The notes beneath the pieces were generated by a model. That model searched no databases. It was not told the origin of the DNA and was given only the letters and a program-made list of their open reading frames with translations. This document shows positions 46,250-56,227 of a stretch of 64,000 nt of DNA, one piece after another. Positions within the stretch are counted from its first letter, which is position 1, and every line of letters begins with the position of its first letter. This stretch comes from Tricholoma matsutake. Lineage: Eukaryota; Basidiomycota; Agaricomycetes; Agaricales; Tricholomataceae. The stretch is from positions 682,001 through 746,000 of the forward strand of contig AP026545.1 in assembly GCA_026075535.2 (NCBI GenBank), in the 5' to 3' direction. Position numbers and translations under genes: made by a program.

Positions 46250-46698
46250 GTCGTCACCAACCTTCCTGATTGATTTCACATTACTCGCATGATCACAGGG
46301 GATCCTCTCAAAAAAATGCCAAAACTTAATCCTAAACCTCCAACATTTTTGCCATCTTTCCGATACACCCTCAAATGTAAAGCAATTATTGATAATAATC
46401 ATCCTTGGTGATTTTTTTTGGCCTGATGAAAAAAACTCATGCACAATTTTATTCAAAATCGCAAAACCAGTTTTGCATGGACTGAACAAGAATGAGGAAG
46501 TTTTTGCCCCGACTTCTTCCCTGCAATCAAATTCCCCATCATTCCACACACCCCCTGGATCAAACGAAATATTCCTATTCTGCCAGGGATCTACGAAGAG
46601 GTTTGCGCCATGCTCAAGAAGAAAATAGAAGCAGGCATCTACGAACCATCAAACTCATCTTATAGGTTGCATTGGTTTTGCATCACGAAGAAAGACAG
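46250..46698 (+). pseudogene. Ty3-B reverse transcriptase, 5' part
   Basis: The frame near 46590-46698 reads YEEVCAMLKKKIEAGIYEPSNSSYRLHWFCITKKD (described in parts: VCAMLKKKIEAGIYEPS then RLHWFCITKKD), the first RT block. It breaks at the solo LTR. The upstream part (46250-46580) shows several frame changes. Coding resumes at 56228. Confidence 0.75.
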
Positions 46699-47611
46699 TG
46701 ATAGGTCCACCTTGTGCTCTAAGCTCTGGGAACGTCTCCAAATGCATCGACACATTACCACCCATGCTCCCAACCCCTATGAACCTCTACAAACCCCACA
46801 AAACCAGTCCAAAACAATTTCAAATGACTTCAAACAATTTCAAACAATTTCAAACAATTTCAAATGATTTCAAACAACTTTGAACAACTTTGCAGTACCT
46901 TGAACACCTTTTGCCACCATATGCCTATCGCACTGCACCACCCTTCAGACACATGCAGCACACCTTGCATGAGTTAGTGCATTGCATATCGAGCACCACT
47001 GGGCACAAGGAGATACAACAACAGGATTTTAGGACACGATTGTGGTGCTTCAACATTTCCATGATATATTGGATCAATAGGAGAGGTGTCCTTGATACAT
47101 TGTGACTCTATACATTTCCCTTCTCATCATCTTTCATTTATTTTATTATTTGCAAAGTTCTTTATTGTTTTATATCTTGCCTCATGTATTCCTCATGTTT
47201 TATTTCCTTCTAAGTACCATCTCTTCCAAACATATATAGCCTTGTACTAGCTACTTGGAAAAAAAAGAAAAAAGAGATTGTCTTCTCACATCAATCATCT
47301 GATTTAAGCAGTAATTTACCCTCCCCCACCTATTCCGGTCAGAGTCCAGTTATTCTGGTCAGAGTCCAGTTATTCCAGTTGGAGTCCAGTTATTCCGGTT
47401 GGAGTCCAATTATTCTGGTTGGAGTCCAGTTATTCTGGTCAGAGTCCAGTTATTCCAATTGGAGTCCAGTTATTCCAGTCGGAGTCCAGTTATTCTGGTT
47501 ATTCCAACCAGATTCTGGTTACTCCAGAGCCTCAACTTAGAGTATATACCCTAATGGATAGTCAAATTTCAAGTCTTAAGTTGTCAAAGTGCCTACAAAA
47601 TATATTTGTGC

Positions 47612-47698
47612 AGAGTAAGGATTGAACTCAAGACATCTTAATTAGAGTGATCACATAACAAACCAAACATGTGTGCTTAACCAGTTGAGCCACAGGAG
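47612..47698 (-). other. tRNA-like unit, left arm of copy 2
   Basis: Minus strand: GTGGCTCAACTGGTTAAG (47676-47693) resembles an A box, and TGAGTTCAAT (47621-47630) a B box. It faces outward and is clearly related to the unit at 17970-18048 (shared GACAAACC/AACAAACC and CACAGGAGAATTATTAG). Confidence 0.6.
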
Positions 47699-47759
47699 AA
47701 TTATTAGATAGTAATATAATGTTTATTCATGACACTCTAATTTTTTTTGAAGTAGTTAA

Positions 47760-48185
47760 TGTAAGGGGACTAGGGGGGTGCCCTGTGTGTTTTTCCTATT
47801 TTTTATGTTCGTCCCATATTTTTCCCCACCTCATTTCCTTCTATTCTTCATTTTCTATGATTTTTCCGGATTTTATTACTAATTTTCCCTTGCTATCATG
47901 TTTGTACATGTTGACACTTTTATATTTAGAGGCGGAGTACCCCTTCCAACACATACCCCTTGGTATGATGTCATTCGGCGGCCTTGATCCGCCTATCTCC
48001 GCCTTTTTCTATTTTTAGGTTATATTTGATTTTTGTCGTCTTCACATATACTGGGCATCAGCAAGGGGATCCTTAGAGTTTTCTCTTCGGATTTCCCTTT
48101 GCTAGGTGCGCCCCCAATCCCTGTATTATGTAGCATAATTTTAACTTCGGATTTCCCTTTGCTAGAGGCTTAGGTTGCCCTTATA
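47760..48185 (+). repeat. Ty3-C 5' LTR (426 bp)
   Basis: It starts TGTAAGGGGAC and ends GCCCTTATA. It matches 53370-53795 except at about 47887, 47906 and 47949. Confidence 0.95.
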
Positions 48186-48351
48186 GTAGAAAACTCTCCC
48201 CTAAGGCCTGAAAATCGCGAACGCGCTGCCCAAGATAGGCAGGTACGGACTGGACGGCGCTTCCCAAAGCTCCACAGAGTCCCTACACACCGTTCCAGAT
48301 ACTCTCGCCTTTATTACGCCGCCATTTTCGCCAAACGCGCTCCCTAGCGAC

Positions 48352-49470
48352 ATGGACGCATCAGAATGCTTCGACGCGCTTGAAAGCGACATTTCCGGAA
48401 TGTGCGCGCAAATCGACTCGCTTAAATCTACGATTGAAAACTTCGTTAGGACCCTCCAGGTTAACCCTACGACCAATAGTTCCCCCTTTACGACTCCAAG
48501 CGCACCCAACAATGACGTTTTGCCAAACACGTCCACTAAGGAACGTGCCCAGATCAAACCGTCCCCCCCCGCCGAATTTAATGGTGCACGTGCGCAGGGA
48601 CGTGCATTCCTTAATTCCTGTGAGTTATACATTAGTCTCCAGTCGCATCAATTCGTCGATGAGGCTGCAAAAATTTATTGGGCCTTCACATACATGAAAT
48701 CTGAATGCACCTATCTCTATGTGGACCGTATCCTACGTCAAACTAAAGAACTTGGTTCTCTACCTTTCTCCACTTGGGGTGACTTTCGAGCTGAGTTCAT
48801 ATGCCACTTCTGCCCCCTCAATGAATGCCACCAAGCAGTGACATGACTTGAGTCATCCGCTTACCACCAGGGACGTCGATCCGTGGACGACTATATCGAT
48901 GAGTTCAAGGATTTGGTGGACATGGCAGGATATGGGAGTGGGTTACCAGTGGTGGTGAAGTTCCGACGGGGGCTCAACCGAGAAATTCAGGACCAGATTG
49001 CACAGATGTTGGAAGGGCACCCAGCGGACGATGATATCCTTGCTTGGTATGAAGCTGCTTCACTCTGTGACGAGAACCAACTCACAAATGCAGCATTTAA
49101 TGCTGCATTCCATGCTCCAACTACCACTCATACACCCTACACCTTCAATCGAAGCCTTCCCCACCCTAACCCCATTCCTGTTCGTCAAACTCCCACACCA
49201 GCCATCAATGTCCCAGTACCAATGGATGTTGATGCAGCCCGCAGCCATGCACGTAAGTTGGATCTCTGCTACCATTGTGGGGAACCTGGACACAGGGCTG
49301 GAGTGTGTCCCCATCGTCAGGATATCCGCATGCTCACCCCCAAGGGACGAGATGAACTCCTGCAAGATTTGTTGGCACTTGTAGATGTTGAGGAAGCGAA
49401 GGATCAAGTTGCAGAGGAGGTTAAGCTGGAAGTTGTAGAGGAGCAGGATTTTCCTATTCGCAGCGAGTGA
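48352..49470 (+). pseudogene. Ty3-C gag
   Basis: ATG at 48352 opens MDASECFDALESDISG, a coiled-coil-like N-terminus, then the gag core (ALAFTYMKSE-type block, FSTWGDFRAEFICHFCPLN). A TGA at 48844-48846 interrupts it (HQAVT-x-LESSAYHQGRRSVDD), where arginine is expected. The same frame then runs to 49470 with SVDDYIDEFKDLVDMAG and one zinc knuckle CYHCGEPGHRAGVCP. The TGA is the only lesion seen in gag. Confidence 0.9.
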
Positions 49471-52400
49471 ATCGTACGCCCTCACTGCCTGTCCATAACC
49501 ACTTTGAAGTCTTGTCAGTTGAATCCCCAGAGAATGAATCCATTTCTGTGACTGCTCCCCTCTCTGACCCTTCAAAGTTGGCTAAAGACATACCTGCTCT
49601 CCCCATCTCTCCTTCTACTCCACGTCCCAAAATTAAATCATGGGAGTGTAAACTACCACGCAAGTATATTGTGGCATCCACTCCCTCTGCACATTCCTTA
49701 AACCTAGCCATCGAACTGCAGACGACCGACACTGGACAGATACTCGGTGTCTCTGCGCTCCTGGACTCTGGTGCGACTGGTCTCTTCATCGATTCCCATC
49801 TGGTACAACAACATCATCTAAATACTCGCTCACTCTCACGTCCAATACCTGTATATAACGTGGATGGATCCCCAAATGAAGCTGGTGCCATCCGAGAGGT
49901 TGCAGACCTGGTTCTCCATTACAAAGATCATAGTGAGTGTGCCCTTTTTGCTGTCACTCAATTAGGAAAGCAAAAGGTGATTTTGGGATATCCATGGCTT
50001 CGAGACCATAACCCAGAGGTCGACTGGCGCACCGGGGAGGTTACCATGAGCCGATGTCCATCCCACTGTCGGACGTGTTTCACAGAAGCCAGGCAAGAAC
50101 GTCATGGACAGAAGGTGGCAATACGACGAACTCAGAAGTGTCGTGCTGGACCCCTGCCTATACCTGAAGTGGAATTGGAAGGGGTTCCTGATCTAATGCT
50201 GGACTCGGATGATGATGATGAGGACCCAGAGGAAGTGGAGGAGGGTGATCGGATCTTCTACACTGCGATTCGCTCATCGCATGAGGTGTGTGCCACATCG
50301 AACATATCCCAACGCCTCGCCGAGGCCTTCCACTGCTAACTCCTCTACTAACTCCTTACTCCCTCATCTCCATGAGTTTGAAGATGTGTTCTCCAAGGAG
50401 TCATTCGACTCTCTTCCTGCGCGTAAGCCATGGGATCACACGATCGAACTCACCCCCGGCGCAACCCCTTCATCCTGCAAGGTCTATCCTCTCTCTCCGG
50501 AAGAACAACGGCAGCTTGACCAGTTCATCGACAAGCACCTGGCCTCTGGACGTATTCAACTATTGAAGTCACCCATGGCCTCTCCCTTTTTCTTTGTCAA
50601 GAAGAAGGATGGCTCACTTCGACCGGTTCAAGACTACAGAAGACTCAACAACATCATGGTCAAAAATCGCTACCCACTACCCCTCATCTCCAAACTCGTA
50701 AACCAGCTCCATGGAGCCCGATACTTCACCAAGCTCGATGTCCATTGGGGCTATAATAATGTGAGGATAAAGGAGGGAGATGAGTGGAAGGCAGCCTTTC
50801 GTACCAACCATGGTCTTTTTGAACCGCTTGTCATGTTCTTTGGCCTTACTAATAGCCCTGCCACCTTTCAGACCATGATGAATGACATCTTCCATGACCT
50901 CATCCTCAAAGGCGTTGTCTGCATCTATCTCGACGACATCCTCATCTTCACTCGCACGGTTGAAGAGCACCATCGCATCACGTGCCTCGTCCTAGAGCGA
51001 CTTCAATGGTACAAACTCTACCTTCGTCAGGACAAATGCGAGTTCGAAAGGACCAAGATCGAGTACCTCGGCCTGATTATCTCGGAGGGTCAAGTGGAGA
51101 TGGATCCTATCAAGGTAAACGGGGTCACAGCTTGGCCGATGCCCACGAACAAGAAGGAGGTGCAGTCTTTCCTGGGCTTCATCAATTTTTATCGGTGTTT
51201 TATCAAGGATTTCTCACATCATGCATGACCACTGTTCGACTTGACAGGAAAGGAGGCATGGAGGTGGGATAATGCACAACAGGAGGCGTTCGAAAAGCTT
51301 AAGGAGATGGTCACTTCCACTCCAATCCTTACCTTTGCTGACGATTTGCATCCTTTTCATGTAGAAGCCGACAGTTCTGACTTTGCGACGGGCACCGTGT
51401 TGTCTCAGCAGTCTCCGGAGGACCAGAAGTGGCATCCTGTTGCGTTCTACTCCAAAAGCCTTAGTGCTGTAGAGAGAAACTACGAGATCCATGACAAGGA
51501 GATGTTGGCAATAATGCATGCGCTTGAGGAGTGGCGACACTTCCTCAAGGGTGCCCAACACAAGGTGGAAATTTGGACGGATCACAAGAACCTCGAGTAC
51601 TTCATGACGGCCAAGAAATTGAACCGTCGTCAAGCTCGTTGGTCCCTGTATCTATCTAGATTCGACTTCTCCTTACACCACCGTCCGGGTCGCAGCATGG
51701 GGAAGACCGATGCCCTATCCCGATGTGCAGACCATGGGGATGGCAGCGGTGACAACCAAAACATTGTGCTGTTGCAGCCAGACCTGTTCACCATTTGGGC
51801 ACTGGAAGGCATCGTACCCCAGGGCAAGGAGCGGGACATTCTACATGACATTCGTCGCGCAAACCGTAGCGGTTTACATGAGGATGTTGTCGCCCGAGCT
51901 GTTAAAGAACTGAGGAAGGGATTGACCCTTTCCTTACATGCGGCAGAGTGGGCTGAAAAGGAGGACTTGTTGTATTTCAGGGATCACATCTATGTTCCCA
52001 ATGACCCAGACCTTCGCCGGCGCATCATATCCCAACACCATGACTCACAGATTGCTGGCCACCCCGGACGCTGGAAGACCTTGGAGCTCGCCTCATGGAA
52101 CTATTGGTGGCCACAAATGTCACGACTCATTGGTCAGTATTGTCGCACTTGTGACCTTTGCTTACGCACCAAGGTCCCGCGTCGCAAGCCTATTGGTGAG
52201 CTACACCCTCTTCCTGTTCCAGAGAGTCGTTGGGATGTCATCAGCGTCGACTTTGTGGTGGAATTGCCAGAGTCAAATGGGTTTGATGCGGTGATGTGCA
52301 CAGTTGACTCAGTGGTAAAACGCGCTCACTTCATTCCCACTCACACCACTGTCAGTGCCCTAGGTGCCGCTCGACTCTACCTCCACCATGTGTGGAAATT

Positions 52401-53358
52401 ACATGGACTTCCTGGTGCCTTCCTCTCGGATCGTGGCCCTCAGTTCATGGCAGAGTTCACTTGTGAGCTGTACCGACTCCTGGGGATCAAACTCCTCGCT
52501 TCAACTGCTTATCACCCACAAACTGATGGCCAGACAGAGCGAGTCAACCAGGAACTGGAGCAGTACATCCGCCTCTTTGTCAATGAACGCCAGGACGATT
52601 GGGATGATCTCCTTCCTTTGGCCGAGTTCGGGTACAACAACCATGTCCATGCTTCCACTCAACAGACCCCTTTCCTCTTAGACACTGGACAACATCCACG
52701 CATGGGATTTGAACCTCGCCAAACTCCCTCACACATCGAGACAGTGAATGAGTTCACAGAACGCATGAGGGATAGCTTGGAGGAGGCAAGGGCAGCCATA
52801 GCAAAGGTGAAGGACAACATGGCACGATTTTACAACCAATGCCACTCCCCAACCCCTCAGTACAAGGTTGGTGATCGAGTTTATCTTGACTCCAGTGACA
52901 TCTCCACTACACGTCCATCCAAGAAACTCGCTCATCGCTTCTTGGGACCTTTCCCCATTGTCAAGTGCGTTGGAACACATGCCTATCGTCTACGCCTCCC
53001 AACCTCCATGTCCAGACTCCATCCCGTCTTCCATGTCGTCAAATTGCTTCCAGCTCCCCCAGATCCGTTCCCGGGACGCCATTCACACCCACCACCACCA
53101 CCCACAGTGATCGAGGGAGAACCCCAATATGAAGTCAAGTCAATCTTGGACAGCTGTTTGCGTCGAGGAAAACTCCAGTATTTGGTACATTGGAAGGGTT
53201 ATGGGTATGAGGAGAACTCATGGGTCGAAGAGTCTGATGTAAATGCCCCTCGGTTAATCAAGGAATTCCACCGACGGCACACTGCTGCACCGCGTCGCAT
53301 TCAAGTCACGGACTTTGGTCGTATACGATTTCGAATGCATCGGGGCGATGCATCTTAG
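49467..53358 (+). pseudogene. Ty3-C pol: protease-RT-RNase H-integrase-chromodomain
   Basis: Protease: VSALLDSGATGLFIDSHLV (49750-49800), in the -1 frame relative to gag, overlapping its end; whether this is programmed or a mutation is unknown. One extra base near 50327 (FH-t-ANSST) shifts to the RT frame. [50 protein letters not shown] at 51226-51228 (SHHA-x-PLFDLTG) leads to RNase H (VEADSSDFATGTVLSQ). Integrase: HHDSQIAGHPGR, CDLCLRTKVP, SVDFVVELPES, LSDRGPQFMAEF, QTERVNQELEQ. Chromodomain near the end: YEVKSILDSCLRRGKLQYLV. Stop at 53356-53358. Confidence 0.95.
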
Positions 53359-53369
53359 AGAGGGGGTGA

Positions 53370-53795
53370 TGTAAGGGGACTAGGGGGGTGCCCTGTGTGT
53401 TTTTCCTATTTTTTATGTTCGTCCCATATTTTTCCCCACCTCATTTCCTTCTATTCTTCATTTTCTATGATTTTTCCGGATTTTATTACTAATTTTCTCT
53501 TGCTATCATGTTTGTATATGTTGACACTTTTATATTTAGAGGCGGAGTACCCCTTCCGACACATACCCCTTGGTATGATGTCATTCGGCGGCCTTGATCC
53601 GCCTATCTCCGCCTTTTTCTATTTTTAGGTTATATTTGATTTTTGTCGTCTTCACATATACTGGGCATCAGCAAGGGGATCCTTAGAGTTTTCTCTTCGG
53701 ATTTCCCTTTGCTAGGTGCGCCCCCAATCCCTGTATTATGTAGCATAATTTTAACTTCGGATTTCCCTTTGCTAGAGGCTTAGGTTGCCCTTATA
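53370..53795 (+). repeat. Ty3-C 3' LTR (426 bp)
   Basis: Near-identical to 47760-48185; directly follows the polypurine tract at 53357-53369 and is followed by GTTAA. Confidence 0.95.
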
Positions 53796-53826
53796 GTTAA
53801 GATCAAATTTTTTTAATTAACCACAT

Positions 53827-54088
53827 CCCTCACATTGAATGCGAGGGAGTGGGGATAATTGTAATTATATACATACACAAAAAATCCTCCCTCTCACAAG
53901 ATGCGAGAGGGAGTTTTATTTATATACATAAAAAGCTAACCCCTCGCGCCGAACACGAGGGGGGAGGTAAAAATATGAAGAAAAAAATCCCTCCCCCATG
54001 CAAAATGGGGGAGGGGGGGCACAATACTAATAAATAATTAAAAATACAAAAAAAATCCCTCCCCACACGAAGTGCGGGGGAGGGGGAG
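53827..54088. repeat. Five consecutive hairpins, core of copy 2
   Basis: Stem-loops at 53827-53847, 53886-53913, 53941-53963, 53989-54017 and about 54058-54088 have CCCTC/GAGGG-type stems of 7-12 bp and short loops (often ATGCAAAAT-like or CACAAGATG). Spacing is 50-60 bp. Counterparts are at 18155-18396 in copy 1. Confidence 0.75.
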
Positions 54089-54624
54089 GGGACGCAACCC
54101 AGCTGTTGTCTGTCGTTCCACCCACATTCCACCCCACGAGCAGTTGCTTGTGAGGCTGGGGGCGGGTGGTGTGTCGTTGTCGTCTCCTCTCCCTGCACCT
54201 GGGCATCATTCCACCCATGATCCACCCCACGAGCAGTTGCTCGTGAGGCTGGGGGTGGGTGGCTTGTCATCATTCGTTGCTGTTGTCCCCTGTTTGGATT
54301 TCTGTTTTTTTCTTTTTTTTTTTGGGGGGGGGGGGGGGTTTGGGCGCGTCAGTGCGATGTGGCACAAGTGCAGAGGTGGGTGGGTGCTTGCTAGGCAGGT
54401 ACCCCCCTTCTGGGGTCTCCTGGCATCCCTCTGCACCCTCCTAGGCTATGTCGACAGCCTCCCATCCCATTTGAATGGGGAGGAGGGGATCGGGTGGGCG
54501 TGGGTGTGCGTTGTGCGTTTTTCATTGTGGCAGGTCGTCCCCAGTAGTATAGAGCCTAAAAAGCAATGAATTACAATTAGTTGATTGATAAAAACAAAAA
54601 GAAAAAAGAAAAAAACTTATCTAT

Positions 54625-55261
54625 GGCCCAAATGATGTTGCCGTCATTTGGGCCCACGTTCCGTCCAGTCGGCTGGCATTTTTCGTCGTGGCAGGTCGTC
54701 CCCAGTAGTATACAACCTAAAAAGCAATAAATTACAATTAGTTAGTTTATAAAAACAAAAAGCAAATAAAAAAAACTCGCATAGGGCCCAAACGACGCGA
54801 TCTGCGTCGTTTGGGCCCGTGTTGGCTCGTTTGCGGGTGGTGGCATCGTTACTAGTAGATTATAACCTAGAAAACTAAAAAAATGAGTTAGTTAGTTTAT
54901 TAAAACAAAAACCAAACGAAAAAAACTCACATAGGGCCCAAACGACGCGATCTGCGTCGTTTGGGCCCGTGTTGGCTCGTTTTCAGGTGGTGGCGTCGTT
55001 ACTAGTAGATTATAACCTAGAAAACTAAAAAAAATGAGTTAGTTAGTTTATTAAAACAAAAACCAAACGAAAAAAACTTACGTAGGGCCCAAACGACGCG
55101 ATCTGCGTCGCGTGTTGGCTCGTTTGCGGGTGGTGGCATCGTTACTAGTAGATTATAACCTAGAAAACTAAAAAAATGAGTTAGTTAGTTTATTAAAACA
55201 AAAACCAAACGAAAAAAACTTACATAGGGCCCAAACGATGCGATCTGCGTCGTTTGGGCCC
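54625..55261. repeat. Tandem array, ~145-150-bp unit, each with a perfect long palindrome
   Basis: Palindromes at 54785-54819, 54934-54968 and 55227-55261 have arms GGGCCCAAACGACGC and GCGTCGTTTGGGCCC around GATCT. A truncated one starts at 55086 and a diverged one at 54625. Spacing is 149, 152 and 141 bp. Between palindromes each unit has GTTACTAGTAGATTATAACC and an A-rich block ending AAACGAAAAAAACT. Copy 1 keeps about two units (18840-19082). Confidence 0.9.
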
Positions 55262-55530
55262 GCGTTCCGTCCAGTCGGCTCGTTTGAAGGTGGTGGTGAT
55301 GGTGGCATTGGGTGTGGGAATGGTGGTGGTGGGTGCGCACGCAGTGGTGGTGGTAGAGTGGAGAGGAGGAGGAGGCGGCGTTGGCGACAGTGGTGGTAGT
55401 GGTTGTGAGCTGGCAGTCACGTGTCACGTGTCATGCGTATGCATACTTATCAATTATTCCGTTAATGGCTGTGATTAACTACGTACCTTGGTTGGGTAAT
55501 AAAAGTATTAAATGTATACCAAAGAATAAT

Positions 55531-55602
55531 TCCTTGGTAGCTCCTGGTTAAGCGTGCTGTTATGTATGCAGACCTAAGGTCGAGAGTTCGATTATTGATG
55601 TG
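55531..55602 (+). other. tRNA-like unit, right arm of copy 2
   Basis: TAGCTCCTGGTTA (55538-55550) resembles an A box and GAGTTCGATTA (55583-55593) a B box, with about 32 nt between. It points outward toward 55824. It differs in sequence from the left unit. Confidence 0.6.
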
Positions 55603-56227
55603 TGTGTCAAACTTTTATTTGGGAAAGCACGTGCATTCCGGTTGTGATGAGTCCGGTCAGATTCCGGGGATTCCGGCTGTAAATTGGATCCTTATTCCGA
55701 CCGGAATTGTGCTGCATAGGGAAAACTACATACAAAAAAATTTCCACCAGATTCCAGAAATTCCGGAAATTCCGGCCGGATGAACCGGAATCCAACCAGA
55801 ATAGGTGGGGGAGTGTAAAGTACTTGATTTAAGAGCAATTCTCTTGAGTCCAAGTCTCTTGTCTTAGTCCTGAAGTTCAGTGTTTTATGCCAAACTTCTT
55901 CAAACTTCTCATACTAGCTTCTCAAAACTATTGTCTATCATCTATCCACTCTCAAGGCCTTTCGAAATCTCTATAGTCTATCCTCAGTATCCATCAAATC
56001 CATGCTCATCCTCTACAAGCCCCTCGAACATCCTTGAACTTCTTCGAAGAGCTTTGTATGCCCTCAAACATCATCAAATATTATTGGATCTCCTCATGTT
56101 TAGTTCCCTTACTCTTGGGTAACAGCGGTGATATTTAGTACCACCTCGCAACCTTCCTCCAACTAGCATTATACTATTCAAGGCCTTTTTGGGGGTTTTG
56201 TTTGGGTTTCCTGGTCGAGCATCATCA

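Larger units (their letters stand above)
47755..53800 (+). mobile_element. Ty3-C: young chromodomain Ty3 element with both LTRs and 5-bp target duplication
   Basis: The LTRs are 47760-48185 and 53370-53795, each 426 bp, with 3 differences by eye, all transitions. The target duplication GTTAA is at 47755-47759 and 53796-53800. The polypurine tract AGAGAGGGGG(TGA) precedes the 3' LTR. The gag and pol frames carry only a few lesions: TGA 48844-48846, one inserted base near 50327, TGA 51226-51228, and a frame change at the gag-protease border. It is the most recent large insertion here, placed inside composite element copy 2. Confidence 0.95.
47309..55824. mobile_element. Composite element copy 2: outward tRNA-like units around palindromic core
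   Basis: The element starts CAGTAATTTACCCTCCCCCAC and ends GGGGGAGTGTAAAGTACT, flanked by TGATTTAAG on both sides (47300-47308 and 55825-55833). The empty site TGACTTAAG is seen in the LTR at 62376-62384. Inside are a TCCAGTTATTC array (47325-47525), a minus-strand tRNA-like unit (47612-47698), then the Ty3-C insertion (47760-53795). After it come hairpins (53827-54088), G-rich palindromes (54130-54260), a tandem palindrome array (54625-55261), a plus-strand tRNA-like unit (55531-55602) and a TTCCGG array (55650-55800). Without Ty3-C it is about 2475 bp. It has no coding gene. Confidence 0.8.
46699..56227 (+). mobile_element. Solo LTR of the Ty3-B family inside Ty3-B pol, itself interrupted
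   Basis: Left part 46699-47308 starts TGATAGGTCCAC like the 3' LTR at 60829. Right part 55834-56227 ends GCATCATCA. The two total about 1004 bp against 988 for the full LTR. Flanks are ACAG (46695-46698) and ATGG (56228-56231). Both derive from ACGG by one CpG change each, and joining them restores the codons AAA GAC GGC AAA (KKDGK) of the RT. This fits a 4-bp target duplication. Confidence 0.8.

Noticed and set aside
48201..48632. Minus-strand ORF opposite Ty3-C gag
   Set aside because: It is a shadow of the gag frame.
17970..55602. Genuine tRNA genes at the four A/B-box units
   Set aside because: No unit gives a convincing full cloverleaf with acceptor and anticodon stems; they are better described as tRNA-like.
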